From Christiangramia fulva (GTDB lineage: Bacteria; Bacteroidota; Bacteroidia; Flavobacteriales; Flavobacteriaceae), in NCBI RefSeq assembly GCF_003024155.1, contig NZ_CP028136.1:3038001-3102000 (forward strand): DNA of 64,000 nucleotides. The letters are read 5' to 3'. Of the stretch, positions 1 through 7,792 are shown piece after piece (the first letter of the stretch is position 1; the number at the start of each line of letters is the position of its first letter). The notes beneath the pieces are model-generated. The model saw only the letters and a list, made by a program, of their open reading frames with translations. It was not told the DNA's origin and did no database searches. A program made the translations under genes and the position numbers.

Positions 1-85
1 ATTCTTGGAAACAATTAATAAAATAATCGAAATTTTAAAGATTATTGTTTGCAGTTAAAAATTTATCTTTAGTTTTGTGATCACA

Positions 86-148
86 ATGAGAACAAATTTT
101 GTACATCATCATCATTTTATCCTCCGCGCTCAGGCGAGGTTATTTTGA
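86..148 (+). CDS. hisL: his operon leader peptide (20 aa, four consecutive His codons)
   Basis: A short reading frame starts at ATG 86 and stops at TGA 146-148. It reads M-R-T-N-F-V then four CAT codons (104-115) and ends F-I-L-R-A-Q-A-R-L-F. A run of His codons just upstream of hisG, followed by a terminator hairpin, is the standard design of a histidine attenuator: scarce charged tRNA-His stalls the ribosome and lets RNA polymerase pass the terminator. A perfect palindrome TTGTGATCACAA (75-86) abuts the start codon. A weak -7-like box TATCTTTA (64-71) with TTG 16 nt upstream (45-47) may be the promoter. Between leader and terminator, TGATAT (146-151) can pair with ATATCA (170-175). I could not find a convincing antiterminator arm. 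Confidence 0.85.
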   Translation: MRTNFVHHHHFILRAQARLF

Positions 149-177
149 TATGCTGTAAAAACAACTAATATATCATG

Positions 178-207
178 ACCCGTTTGAGTAATCAAACGGG
201 TTTTTTT
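178..207 (+). terminator. attenuator terminator of the his operon
   Basis: A perfect 10-bp stem (ACCCGTTTGA 178-187 with TCAAACGGGT 192-201), a GTAA loop and a run of T (201-207) form a textbook intrinsic terminator. It lies between the His-rich leader peptide and the hisG start, so it would end transcription when histidine is plentiful. Confidence 0.9.
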
Positions 208-222
208 ATTTTAATTTTAAAG

Positions 223-1086
223 ATGAAAAAGGAAAAATTAAGGATTGCAGTTCAAAAATCAGGGAGACTCTTTGAAGATTCACTGAAGATTTTAAAAGAT
301 GCCGGGATTTCTATAGATAATGGCAAGGAGCAGTTGAAGGCTTCTTCCGGAAATTTCCCCCTGGAGGTGATGTACCTACGTAATGGCGATATTCCGCAAT
401 ACCTCAGGGACGGGGTGGTTGATGTCGCGATAATTGGAGAAAATATTCTGGTAGAAAAAGGGCAGGACATCATTCGCGGTGAAAAACTCGGATTTTCAAA
501 ATGCCGTGTTTCTCTTGCCGTTCCCAAGACTTTCAAATATTCGGGAATCAAAGATCTCGACGGACTCAAGATCGCAACTTCTTATCCCAATACGCTGAAT
601 AATTATTTAGAGGAAAATGGGATTTCCGCGGAGCTTCATATCATTAATGGTTCTGTTGAAATTGCGCCAAATATCGGACTTGCCGATGCGATTTGTGATA
701 TAGTTTCCAGTGGTAGCACCTTGTTTAAGAATAACCTGAAGGAAGTTGAAGTCATGCTAAAAAGCGAAGCGGTTCTAGCGATCTCTCCGGAAATAAGCGA
801 CAGCCGAAAAGAGATCCTTGAAAAACTCCAGTTCAGGCTGAAATCGGTGCTTAACGCACGAACTTCGAAATATATTTTGCTGAATGCTCCCAACGATAAA
901 CTGCCTGAAATTTTTAAATTATTACCCGGGATGCGCAGTCCCACAGTTTTGCCGCTTGCTGAAGAAGGCTGGAGTTCGGTACATACCGTGATCAATGAAG
1001 AGCGATTCTGGGAGGTGATCGACGAGCTGAAACAAAATGGAGCAGAAGGAATTCTTGTCGCACCCATCGAAAAAATGGTAATATAA
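223..1086 (+). CDS. hisG: ATP phosphoribosyltransferase, long form (HisG)
   Basis: HisG catalyses the first committed step of histidine synthesis, joining ATP and PRPP to give phosphoribosyl-ATP. The product from ATG 223 is 287 aa, which fits the long (HisG_L) form: two periplasmic-binding-like lobes plus a C-terminal ACT-like histidine-sensing domain (about residues 210-287). The N terminus reads KLRIAVQKSGRLFEDS, the usual HisG opening. The frame stays open back to an ATG at 175, but that start lies just before and reads through the terminator hairpin, so the extra 16 residues are an artefact. The hisD gene follows after 20 nt. Feedback inhibition by histidine is expected from the family. 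Confidence 0.95.
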   Translation: MKKEKLRIAVQKSGRLFEDSLKILKDAGISIDNGKEQLKASSGNFPLEVMYLRNGDIPQYLRDGVVDVAIIGENILVEKGQDIIRGEKLGFSKCRVSLAVPKTFKYSGIKDLDGLKIATSYPNTLNNYLEENGISAELHIINGSVEIAPNIGLADAICDIVSSGSTLFKNNLKEVEVMLKSEAVLAISPEISDSRKEILEKLQFRLKSVLNARTSKYILLNAPNDKLPEIFKLLPGMRSPTVLPLAEEGWSSVHTVINEERFWEVIDELKQNGAEGILVAPIEKMVI

Positions 1087-1106
1087 TAACTGCTGATATT
1101 AAGATT

Positions 1107-2390
1107 ATGAAAAAGATTGTCAATCCCGATAGAGCTGAATGGGCGGAAATTCTGAAAAGGCCTACGCAGTCGGTTGCCGATATTGAAGAAACCGTGAATC
1201 AGATCTTTGATGAGATAAGAAGCAAGGGGAATCTGGCTATTTCAAAGTACACCGAGCTTTTTGACGGTATTAAACTGGATGAGCTGAAAGTGAGTGATAC
1301 CGAGATCCGGGAAGCAAGTACTTCAATTTCTGAAGAGCTTAAAGAAGCTATAGACCTCGCTAAAAAGAATATTGAAAAATTCCATGCCGCGCAGAAAACC
1401 GAAAAATTCAAAGTGGAAACCATGCCTGGCGTGGAATGCTGGCAGGAGAAAAAACCAATTCAAAAAGTCGGACTTTATATTCCCGGAGGTACAGCTCCGC
1501 TATTTTCATCTATTTTAATGTTGGCGATTCCCGCGAATCTTGCCGGTTGCAAAGAAATTGTTCTTTGCTCTCCACCTGATAAAAACGGAAATATCAATCC
1601 TGCGATTCTTTATACTGCGAAGCTTTGTGGCGTAACGAAAATTTTTAAGGTAGGCGGAATTCAGGCAATTGGAGCCATGACCTTTGGAACCGAGGATATT
1701 CCGCAGGTCTATAAGATCTTTGGCCCCGGCAATCAGTTTGTGACCGTTGCCAAGCAGCTGGCCACAAAATATCAGGTAGCCATCGATATGCCCGCCGGCC
1801 CTTCGGAATTACTGGTGTATGCTGATGATTCTGCCAATCCGGCATTTGTGGCTTCCGATCTTTTGAGCCAGGCCGAACACGGGAAAGACAGTCAGGTAAT
1901 CCTTGTGACTACTTCTGAAGCGATGGCGGTTAAGGTTTCCGAAGAAATAGAAGAACAGCTGGAACAGCTTCCGCGCAAAGCGATCGCTGAAAAAGCCATA
2001 GAGAATTCACGGTTAATAGTTGTTCGTGAGGAAAAAGAGGCTTTGGAGCTCATCAATGAATATGGCCCCGAGCATTTTATCGTTTGTTCGAAGAATGAAG
2101 GATATTTTGTTGAAAACGTGGAAAATGCGGGCTCGGTTTTTATTGGTAATTATGCGCCTGAAAGTGCAGGCGATTACGCTTCGGGAACTAACCACACCTT
2201 GCCAACAAACGGTTATGCCAAGCAATACAGCGGCGTTAACTTGGATAGTTTTATGAAGACAATCTCTTTTCAGAAGATTTCGAAAAGCGGAATCCAAAAA
2301 ATTGGTCCTGCCATAGAATTGCTTGCTCAAGCCGAAGGTTTACAGGCGCACAAGAACGCGGTAAGTTTACGATTAAAAGAAGAGGATTAA
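1107..2390 (+). CDS. hisD: histidinol dehydrogenase (HisD)
   Basis: HisD is the NAD- and zinc-dependent enzyme that oxidises L-histidinol to L-histidine, the last step of the pathway. The 427-aa length is normal. Visible family signatures include VGLYIPGGTAPL near residue 120, QAEHGKDSQV near 260 (zinc/substrate site) and the C-terminal AGDYASGTNHTLPT segment. It is the second gene of the his operon and its TAA stop is one base before the hisC start, so translation is probably coupled. Confidence 0.96.
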   Translation: MKKIVNPDRAEWAEILKRPTQSVADIEETVNQIFDEIRSKGNLAISKYTELFDGIKLDELKVSDTEIREASTSISEELKEAIDLAKKNIEKFHAAQKTEKFKVETMPGVECWQEKKPIQKVGLYIPGGTAPLFSSILMLAIPANLAGCKEIVLCSPPDKNGNINPAILYTAKLCGVTKIFKVGGIQAIGAMTFGTEDIPQVYKIFGPGNQFVTVAKQLATKYQVAIDMPAGPSELLVYADDSANPAFVASDLLSQAEHGKDSQVILVTTSEAMAVKVSEEIEEQLEQLPRKAIAEKAIENSRLIVVREEKEALELINEYGPEHFIVCSKNEGYFVENVENAGSVFIGNYAPESAGDYASGTNHTLPTNGYAKQYSGVNLDSFMKTISFQKISKSGIQKIGPAIELLAQAEGLQAHKNAVSLRLKEED

Positions 2391-2391
2391 A

Positions 2392-3444
2392 ATGATGACA
2401 TTCGATTTAAAAAAACTGGTGCGCAGGAATGTTTCGGTATTAAAACCTTATTCTTCGGCCAGGGACGAGTTCCAGGCTTCCGAGAATGAAATGGTCTTTT
2501 TGGATGCCAATGAAAATCCTTTTGACAATGGTTTAAACCGCTATCCTGATCCATATCAGAATAAAGTAAAAGAAAAGCTCTCTGAGTGGAAAGGGATTCC
2601 GAAAGAGCAGATTCTTCTGGGAAATGGAAGTGACGAAGTGCTGGATTTGATTTTCAGGGCTTTTTGTGAACCGGGAAATGACAATGTGATCACTTTGCCG
2701 CCTACCTATGGAATGTATAAGGTGCTGGCCGATATCAATGAGATTGAAAACAGGGAAGTTTTACTAAATCACGATTTTCAGCCTGACGTTACCGCGATTT
2801 TAAATGAAGTTAATCCGGCGACCAAGATCATTTTTCTATGTTCGCCCAATAATCCTTCCGGGAATTCATTCGAAAGGGAAAGAGTTTTGAAAATTCTACA
2901 CAATTTTGCCGGACTGGTGGTAATTGATGAAGCTTATATAGATTTTTCTGAAAATGAATCATGGCTTCAGGAGCTTGAAAATTTTCCGAATTTGATCGTC
3001 ACGCAGACCTTTTCAAAAGCTTTTGGAATGGCGGCGATTCGTCTCGGAATTTTATACTCATCGGAAGAAATCGTGAAAATATTAACGAGAATTAAACCGC
3101 CTTATAATGTGAATCAGCTTACACAGGAAAAGGGGCTGGGAATACTTTCAGAAAAAGAAAAAATACAATCACAAGTATCTGAAATATTGAATGAAAGAGC
3201 CCGATTATCTGAAGTTTTACTTTCAGTGAATTATATTTCCAAAATTTATAAATCGGATGCTAATTTTTTCCTTATTGAAGTGGATGACGCAAACAAAAGA
3301 TATGATCAACTGCTGAAAAAAGAGGTGGTGGTGAGAAACAGGAGTAATCAGCCACTTTGTGAAAATTGTCTTCGGATAACCATTGGCACCCGGGGCGAAA
3401 ACGATAAACTGATCAACGCTTTAAAAGAACTTGAAGATGAGTAG
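2392..3444 (+). CDS. hisC: histidinol-phosphate aminotransferase (HisC)
   Basis: HisC is a PLP-dependent class I/II aminotransferase that makes histidinol phosphate from imidazole acetol phosphate and glutamate. The 350-aa protein shows ANENPF near residue 38 (substrate site), GNGSDEVLD near 76 (PLP phosphate cup), CSPNNPSGN near 150, and [16 protein letters not shown] near 205, where the Lys forms the Schiff base. Two ATG codons in tandem (2392, 2395) can serve as start. The 3' end overlaps the start of hisB by 8 nt, which indicates translational coupling. Confidence 0.95.
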   Translation: MMTFDLKKLVRRNVSVLKPYSSARDEFQASENEMVFLDANENPFDNGLNRYPDPYQNKVKEKLSEWKGIPKEQILLGNGSDEVLDLIFRAFCEPGNDNVITLPPTYGMYKVLADINEIENREVLLNHDFQPDVTAILNEVNPATKIIFLCSPNNPSGNSFERERVLKILHNFAGLVVIDEAYIDFSENESWLQELENFPNLIVTQTFSKAFGMAAIRLGILYSSEEIVKILTRIKPPYNVNQLTQEKGLGILSEKEKIQSQVSEILNERARLSEVLLSVNYISKIYKSDANFFLIEVDDANKRYDQLLKKEVVVRNRSNQPLCENCLRITIGTRGENDKLINALKELEDE

Positions 3445-4579
3445 AATTTTATTTGTGGATAGGGATGGAACGCTTATTCACGAACCTGAAGATTACCAGA
3501 TAGATAACCTGGAGAAACTGCAATTTTATCCCGGCGCGATTGCCTATCTGCCTAAAATCGCTGCCGAGCTGGGCTATGAAATTGTTATGGTCACCAATCA
3601 GGATGGTTTGGGAACCGACAGTTTTCCTGAAGAAGATTTCTGGCCAATCGAAAATTTCATAGAAAAGACCTTCGAGAACGAAGGTTTCAAGTTTCTGGAT
3701 GTCCTTATAGACAGAACTTTTCCAGAAGATAATTCCCCCGATCGCAAGCCAAAAATTGGGATGTTGAAAAAGAAGAATTATCTCGATAATTCCGAATATG
3801 ACCTTAAGAATTCTTACATGATCGGGGACCGCATGACCGATATGGAATTTGCCGTAAATTTTGGAGGAAAGGGAATTTTTATAGATAATCATAAGGAATT
3901 AGGGAAAAATGAAGTGGAAAAAGATCTTTCTGAGGTTGAAAAACATATCGTTCTCAAAACCGATTCCTGGAAAGAGATCTATGAATTTCTGAAAATGGAA
4001 TCCAGAACTGCTGAAGTTCAGCGAAAAACCAATGAAACAGATATTCAAATTCGAATAAATCTTGATGGCTCGGGGAAAAGCAAAATTGACACCGGGATTG
4101 CCTTTTTCGACCATATGTTGGACCAGCTTGCCCGTCACGGCCAAATGGATCTCGATATTCAGGTTAAAGGTGATCTTGAAGTCGATGAACACCATACTAT
4201 TGAAGATACCGCGATCGCTTTGGGAGAGGTTTTCTCAAAAGCGCTTGCCAATAAAAAAGGGATCGAAAGATATGGTTTCTGTTTACCTATGGATGACTGC
4301 CTTGCCAGCGCCGCTATCGATTTTGGCGGCCGTAACTGGCTGGTTTGGGACGCCGAATTTAAACGTGAAATGATAGGTAAAATGCCTACCGAGATGTTTT
4401 ATCATTTTTTCAAGTCATTTACCGATGGAGCCAAAGCCAATTTGAATATCAAAGCAGAAGGCACGAATGAACATCATAAAATAGAGGCAATTTTTAAGGC
4501 GTTTGCGAAAGCGATAAAAATGGCCGTAAAAAGAGATGCCGAAAAGATGATCCTTCCCTCTACAAAAGGAATGCTTTAA
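3437..4579 (+). CDS. hisB: bifunctional histidinol-phosphatase / imidazoleglycerol-phosphate dehydratase (HisB)
   Basis: This is a fusion of two his-pathway enzymes. The N-terminal HAD phosphatase (about residues 1-165) carries the nucleophile motif [12 protein letters not shown] and a late [10 protein letters not shown] motif. The C-terminal IGP dehydratase (about 185-380) carries [25 protein letters not shown] and the second metal-binding [16 protein letters not shown] chose ATG 3437 (380 aa); a TTG two codons earlier is possible but less likely. The gene overlaps the hisC stop codon. The fusion is normal for Bacteroidota and enteric bacteria. Confidence 0.96.
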   Translation: MSRILFVDRDGTLIHEPEDYQIDNLEKLQFYPGAIAYLPKIAAELGYEIVMVTNQDGLGTDSFPEEDFWPIENFIEKTFENEGFKFLDVLIDRTFPEDNSPDRKPKIGMLKKKNYLDNSEYDLKNSYMIGDRMTDMEFAVNFGGKGIFIDNHKELGKNEVEKDLSEVEKHIVLKTDSWKEIYEFLKMESRTAEVQRKTNETDIQIRINLDGSGKSKIDTGIAFFDHMLDQLARHGQMDLDIQVKGDLEVDEHHTIEDTAIALGEVFSKALANKKGIERYGFCLPMDDCLASAAIDFGGRNWLVWDAEFKREMIGKMPTEMFYHFFKSFTDGAKANLNIKAEGTNEHHKIEAIFKAFAKAIKMAVKRDAEKMILPSTKGML

Positions 4580-4581
4580 AG

Positions 4582-4607
4582 GAAGTTAGATTTTAGAAGT
4601 TAGAATT
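4582..4607 (+). repeat. TTAGAAGT-family repeat, solo copy before hisH
   Basis: The hisB-hisH spacer is almost entirely made of TTAGA-type units (GAAGTTAGA, TTTTAGAAGTTAGAA). The 14-mer TTTAGAAGTTAGAA (4592-4605) recurs exactly in inverted orientation at 5593-5606, downstream of the broken four-helix-bundle gene. It is probably a solo copy of the end repeat of that element. Confidence 0.6.
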
Positions 4608-4609
4608 AA

Positions 4610-5215
4610 ATGGCAGATAAAACAAAAATTGTAATAATTGATTACGGCGCCGGAAATATCCAAAGCATCAAATTTGCAGTTAAACGGCTGGGTTTTGAAG
4701 CTGTTTTGAGCAGTGATGCAGAAGAAATAAGACAGGCCGATAAAGTGATTTTTCCCGGGGTTGGAGAGGCTAGTAGTGCTATGAAAATGCTGAAAAAAAC
4801 CGGTCTGGACCAAGTCATTCCAACTTTAAAACAGCCGGTTCTTGGAATTTGTCTTGGAATGCAGCTGATGTGTGATCACTCGGAAGAAGGAGATACTAAC
4901 GGACTTGGAATTTTCAAGGCAGAAGTAAGAAGATTCGGAAAAGGAGTGAAAGTGCCTCAGATTGGCTGGAATAAAATCGATAATCTAAAGTCGGCTCTTT
5001 TTGAAGGTATAGAAGAAGGAGAATACGTTTATCTCGTTCATAGTTATTTTGTTCCTGAATGCAAAGATGAGATCGCCGGTAGTGAATACGGTGTAAAATT
5101 TTCAGTGGCTTTACATCGTGATAACTTTTACGGAGTACAGTTTCATCCCGAAAAAAGCAGTAAAACAGGAGAAAAAATTCTTTGGAATTTTTTAAAATTA
5201 GAAGTACGAAATTAG
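4610..5215 (+). CDS. hisH: imidazole glycerol phosphate synthase, glutamine amidotransferase subunit (HisH)
   Basis: HisH releases ammonia from glutamine and channels it to HisF. It is a class I glutamine amidotransferase of 201 aa, with GICLGMQLMC holding the catalytic Cys81 and a C-terminal FHPEKSSKTG segment with the catalytic His-Glu pair. The N terminus (IVIIDYGAGNIQSIKFAVKRLG) is typical. Its last residues, K-L-E-V-R-N, are encoded by the first of two tandem AAATTAGAAGTACG repeats, so the natural C terminus has been replaced or extended by repeat DNA. The tail lies outside the catalytic fold and should not abolish activity. Confidence 0.95.
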   Translation: MADKTKIVIIDYGAGNIQSIKFAVKRLGFEAVLSSDAEEIRQADKVIFPGVGEASSAMKMLKKTGLDQVIPTLKQPVLGICLGMQLMCDHSEEGDTNGLGIFKAEVRRFGKGVKVPQIGWNKIDNLKSALFEGIEEGEYVYLVHSYFVPECKDEIAGSEYGVKFSVALHRDNFYGVQFHPEKSSKTGEKILWNFLKLEVRN

Positions 5216-5222
5216 AAGTACG
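5195..5222 (+). repeat. tandem 14-bp repeat, left end of four-helix-bundle element
   Basis: AAATTAGAAGTACG occurs twice without a mismatch (5195-5208 and 5209-5222). The first copy encodes the C terminus of HisH. The last 11 bases, TTAGAAGTACG, are present as a perfect inverted copy at 5588-5598 on the other side of the broken four-helix-bundle gene. The pair therefore looks like the ends of a small inserted unit. Confidence 0.7.
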
Positions 5223-5226
5223 CTCA

Positions 5227-5580
5227 ATGAAAAGTTTAAAAGAAAGAACAAAAGAGTTTGCGATTGATTGCTGGAAATTTTGCAGTTCTATTCCACATAG
5301 TCGTGAATACAATGCATATGTAAATCAGTTAATTCGTTAATCAAGTTCAGTTGGAGCCAATTACAGAGCGGCTCAGCGCGCAAAATCGGATGCTGATTTT
5401 ATAAATAAATTAAAAATTGTTGAAGAAGAGGCTGATGAAAGTATGTATTTTTTGGAGTTATTAATTGCGGTACTTGAAAATAATAAGGAAAAAGCTAAGG
5501 AATTACATTCCGAATGTAATGAGATTGTTTCGATTGTGGTAGCATCAATAAATACAACCAGAAAGAAGCTTCAAAAATGA
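5227..5580 (+). pseudogene. four-helix-bundle protein (23S rRNA intervening-sequence / S23 family), broken by in-frame TAA
   Basis: From ATG 5227 the frame reads M-K-S-L-K-E-R-T-K-E-F-A and reaches TAA at codon 38 (5338-5340). It then continues without frameshift through SSSVGANYRAAQRAKSDADF and KLKIVEEEADESMYFLELLI to TGA at 5578-5580, 118 codons in total counting both stops. GANYRAAQRAKSDADF and EEADE..YFLELL are hallmarks of the S23/TIGR02436 four-helix-bundle family, which includes proteins encoded in 23S rRNA intervening sequences and is related to Avd of diversity-generating retroelements. The stop sits where the family has Ser in the usual R-S-G-T-S-V-G-A-N context, consistent with TCA to TAA. 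The gene interrupts the his operon between hisH and hisA. Function is unknown; I treat it as a recent pseudogene. Confidence 0.8.
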
Positions 5581-5587
5581 GATTTTT

Positions 5588-5612
5588 CGTACTTCTAACT
5601 TCTAAATTCTAA
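5588..5612 (-). repeat. inverted TTAGAAGT repeat, right end of four-helix-bundle element
   Basis: CGTACTTCTAA (5588-5598) is the exact reverse complement of the end of the left repeat. It continues into CTTCTAAATTCTAA, which repeats the TTAGAA unit in inverted orientation. The hisA start codon follows 6 nt later, so the hisH-hisA spacer consists of the element and its repeats. Confidence 0.7.
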
Positions 5613-5618
5613 CTTAAT

Positions 5619-6344
5619 ATGAGAATAATTCCTGCCATAGACATCATAGACGGTAAATGTGTTCGCCTTTCCAAAGGTGATTACGATACCAAAAAGATCT
5701 ATAATGAAGATCCGCTTGAAGTAGCCAAATCATTTGAAGCACATGGGATTCAGTATCTTCATTTGGTGGATCTGGATGGAGCTAAATCGAAACATATTGT
5801 CAATCATAAGGTTTTGGAGAAAATAGCTTCTAAAACTAAGTTGAAAATTGATTTTGGTGGCGGACTGAAAACTGATGAGGATCTGCGTATCGCTTTTGAA
5901 AGCGGAGCAAAACAAATTACAGGCGGCAGTATTGCGGTGAAGAAAAAGAATGTTTTCGAATCATGGATCGGTGATTATGGGCCCGAAAGAATTATTCTTG
6001 GTGCCGATGCGAAGAATGGAAAAATAGCGGTTTCCGGCTGGCAGGAAGGCTCGAATGAAGATCTTATTCCATTTATTCAGGAATACGAAGAAAAGGGGGT
6101 GAAATATGTAATTTGTACTGATATTTCCAGGGACGGAATGCTGGAAGGTCCCGCATTTGAACTTTATAATGCTATTCTCGCCGAAACCGATTCGATCAGG
6201 CTCATTGCTTCAGGGGGTATTTCTGAGTTTAATGAAATACCGAAGCTCAAAGAGCTCGGCTGTGAAGGAGTAATCATTGGGAAGGCTATCTATGAGAATA
6301 GAATTAGCCTTTCCGACCTTGAAAATTATATTTTACATCAATAG
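5619..6344 (+). CDS. hisA: ProFAR isomerase (HisA)
   Basis: HisA opens the ribose ring of ProFAR by an Amadori rearrangement to give PRFAR. It is a 241-aa TIM barrel of normal length. The N terminus [20 protein letters not shown] holds the first catalytic Asp, and [13 protein letters not shown] near residue 167 holds the second. Phosphate-binding glycine-rich loops are visible ([14 protein letters not shown]). It follows the inserted four-helix-bundle element; hisF begins 29 nt downstream. Confidence 0.96.
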   Translation: MRIIPAIDIIDGKCVRLSKGDYDTKKIYNEDPLEVAKSFEAHGIQYLHLVDLDGAKSKHIVNHKVLEKIASKTKLKIDFGGGLKTDEDLRIAFESGAKQITGGSIAVKKKNVFESWIGDYGPERIILGADAKNGKIAVSGWQEGSNEDLIPFIQEYEEKGVKYVICTDISRDGMLEGPAFELYNAILAETDSIRLIASGGISEFNEIPKLKELGCEGVIIGKAIYENRISLSDLENYILHQ

Positions 6345-6373
6345 AATTTATAAAAATTCTAAAATTTAAAAAA

Positions 6374-7129
6374 GTGCTTACAAAAAGAATCATTCCCTGT
6401 CTCGATATCAAAAACGGCCGAACGGTAAAAGGAGTTAATTTTGTCGATTTACGAGACGCCGGAGATCCAGTGGAACTCGCTGCGGCTTATGCTGAAGCAG
6501 GTGCCGACGAACTGGTATTTCTGGACATTTCGGCTACTGAAGAGAAACGAAAGACCCTGGCTGATCTTGTTTTAAAAGTCGCCGAAAAACTAAATATTCC
6601 ATTTACGGTCGGTGGTGGAATATCTTCTGTAGAAGATGTCGACATTTTGCTTAAGAACGGAGCCGATAAAGTTTCCATCAATTCTTCCGCGGTTAAGAAT
6701 CCAAATTTGATCAATCAGCTTTCCGAAAAATTTGGAAGTCAGTGTGTAGTAGTGGCCATTGACGCGAAGCAAATTGGAAATTCCTGGAAGGTGCATCTTG
6801 TTGGTGGAAAGGTTCCAACGGAAATTGACCTTTTCGAATGGGCGCATGAAGTTCAGGAAAGAGGCGCAGGTGAAATCCTGTTCACTTCTATGGATCATGA
6901 CGGCACCAAAAACGGCTTTGCAAATGAAGCTTTGGCCAAACTTTCGGAAGAACTTAATATCCCGATAATCGCTTCGGGAGGAGCGGGAAATATTGAACAT
7001 TTTAAAGATACCTTTCAGAATGGAAAAGCTGATGCTGCCCTGGCCGCCAGTGTTTTTCATTTTAAGGAAATAGAGATCTTGAACCTAAAAAAGGAATTAC
7101 AAAACGCCGGAATTCCGGTAAGATTATAG
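6374..7129 (+). CDS. hisF: imidazole glycerol phosphate synthase, cyclase subunit (HisF)
   Basis: HisF is the TIM-barrel partner of HisH and uses the channelled ammonia to convert PRFAR into IGP and AICAR. The 251-aa protein starts with GTG (6374), reading [20 protein letters not shown]. The catalytic Asp residues are in PCLDIKNG (near 11) and VAIDAKQ (near 130). The phosphate loops GGGISS and ASGGAGN are intact. The hisIE start is 4 nt after its stop. Confidence 0.96.
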   Translation: MLTKRIIPCLDIKNGRTVKGVNFVDLRDAGDPVELAAAYAEAGADELVFLDISATEEKRKTLADLVLKVAEKLNIPFTVGGGISSVEDVDILLKNGADKVSINSSAVKNPNLINQLSEKFGSQCVVVAIDAKQIGNSWKVHLVGGKVPTEIDLFEWAHEVQERGAGEILFTSMDHDGTKNGFANEALAKLSEELNIPIIASGGAGNIEHFKDTFQNGKADAALAASVFHFKEIEILNLKKELQNAGIPVRL

Positions 7130-7133
7130 AATT

Positions 7134-7754
7134 ATGAATATCGATTTCAATAAAAACAGCGACGGATTGGTACCTGCCATTATTCAGGATGCAAATACAA
7201 GAAAAGTCCTGATGCTGGGATATATGAACGAGGAAGCTTTTCTAAAGACCAACAGCACCAAAAAAGTGACTTTCTACAGTCGTACAAAAAAACGTTTGTG
7301 GACAAAAGGCGAGGAAAGCGGTAATTTCCTCAATCTTGTGGATATCAAACTCGATTGTGATAACGATACGCTTTTAGTGGAAGTGAAACCTGAGGGACCG
7401 GTTTGTCATAAAGGAACAGATACCTGCTGGGCGGAGGAAAATGATACTTCATATGGTTTCCTAACTCAACTGGAAGGAATTATTGAAAATCGGAAAAAGT
7501 TAAGTGAAACCGAACCTGAATTGCGGAAAGAAAATGAATCCAGCTATGTTGTTTCCCTTTTTGACAAAGGCATCAATAAGATCGCGCAAAAAGTGGGAGA
7601 GGAGGCCGTGGAGACTGTTATAGAGGCGAAAGATAATAATAACGATCTGTTCTTAAATGAAAGTGCCGACCTGCTTTTTCACTATTTAATTCTTCTTAAA
7701 GCGAAAGGTTTCAAATTGAATGATGTGGTGAAAGTGCTTGAAAAAAGGCATTAG
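7134..7754 (+). CDS. hisIE: bifunctional phosphoribosyl-AMP cyclohydrolase / phosphoribosyl-ATP pyrophosphatase (HisIE)
   Basis: The N-terminal domain (about residues 1-110) is the zinc-dependent PRA-CH cyclohydrolase, with GEESGNFLNLVDIKLDCDND and CHKGTDTCW as metal-binding parts. The C-terminal domain (about 115-206) is the PRA-PH pyrophosphatase, with VGEEAVETVIEAK and LNESADLLFHYLILL acidic helices. Together they carry out steps 2 and 3 of the pathway. It is the last gene of the his operon and converges on the pirin gene with a 19-nt gap. Confidence 0.96.
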   Translation: MNIDFNKNSDGLVPAIIQDANTRKVLMLGYMNEEAFLKTNSTKKVTFYSRTKKRLWTKGEESGNFLNLVDIKLDCDNDTLLVEVKPEGPVCHKGTDTCWAEENDTSYGFLTQLEGIIENRKKLSETEPELRKENESSYVVSLFDKGINKIAQKVGEEAVETVIEAKDNNNDLFLNESADLLFHYLILLKAKGFKLNDVVKVLEKRH

Positions 7755-7757
7755 GAA

Positions 7758-7792
7758 AAAAAGGCCGGGCGAATTAGCCTTCCCATTCGCCC
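7758..7792 (-). terminator. intrinsic terminator of the pirin transcript
   Basis: GGGCGAAT (7767-7774) pairs with ATTCGCCC (7785-7792) around a 10-nt loop. Read on the minus strand the stem is followed by GGCC and then a run of T. It overlaps the end of the pirin gene. On the plus strand there is no T-run, so it should act mainly on the minus transcript. Confidence 0.55.

Noticed and set aside
175..222. N-terminal extension of HisG from ATG 175
   Set aside because: It begins right at and runs through the attenuator hairpin and T-run; HisG homology starts at ATG 223.
5227..5340. A functional 37-aa peptide ending at the TAA
   Set aside because: The downstream frame continues the same protein family without a shift, so the stop interrupts a longer gene; recoding cannot be excluded but has no support in the sequence.
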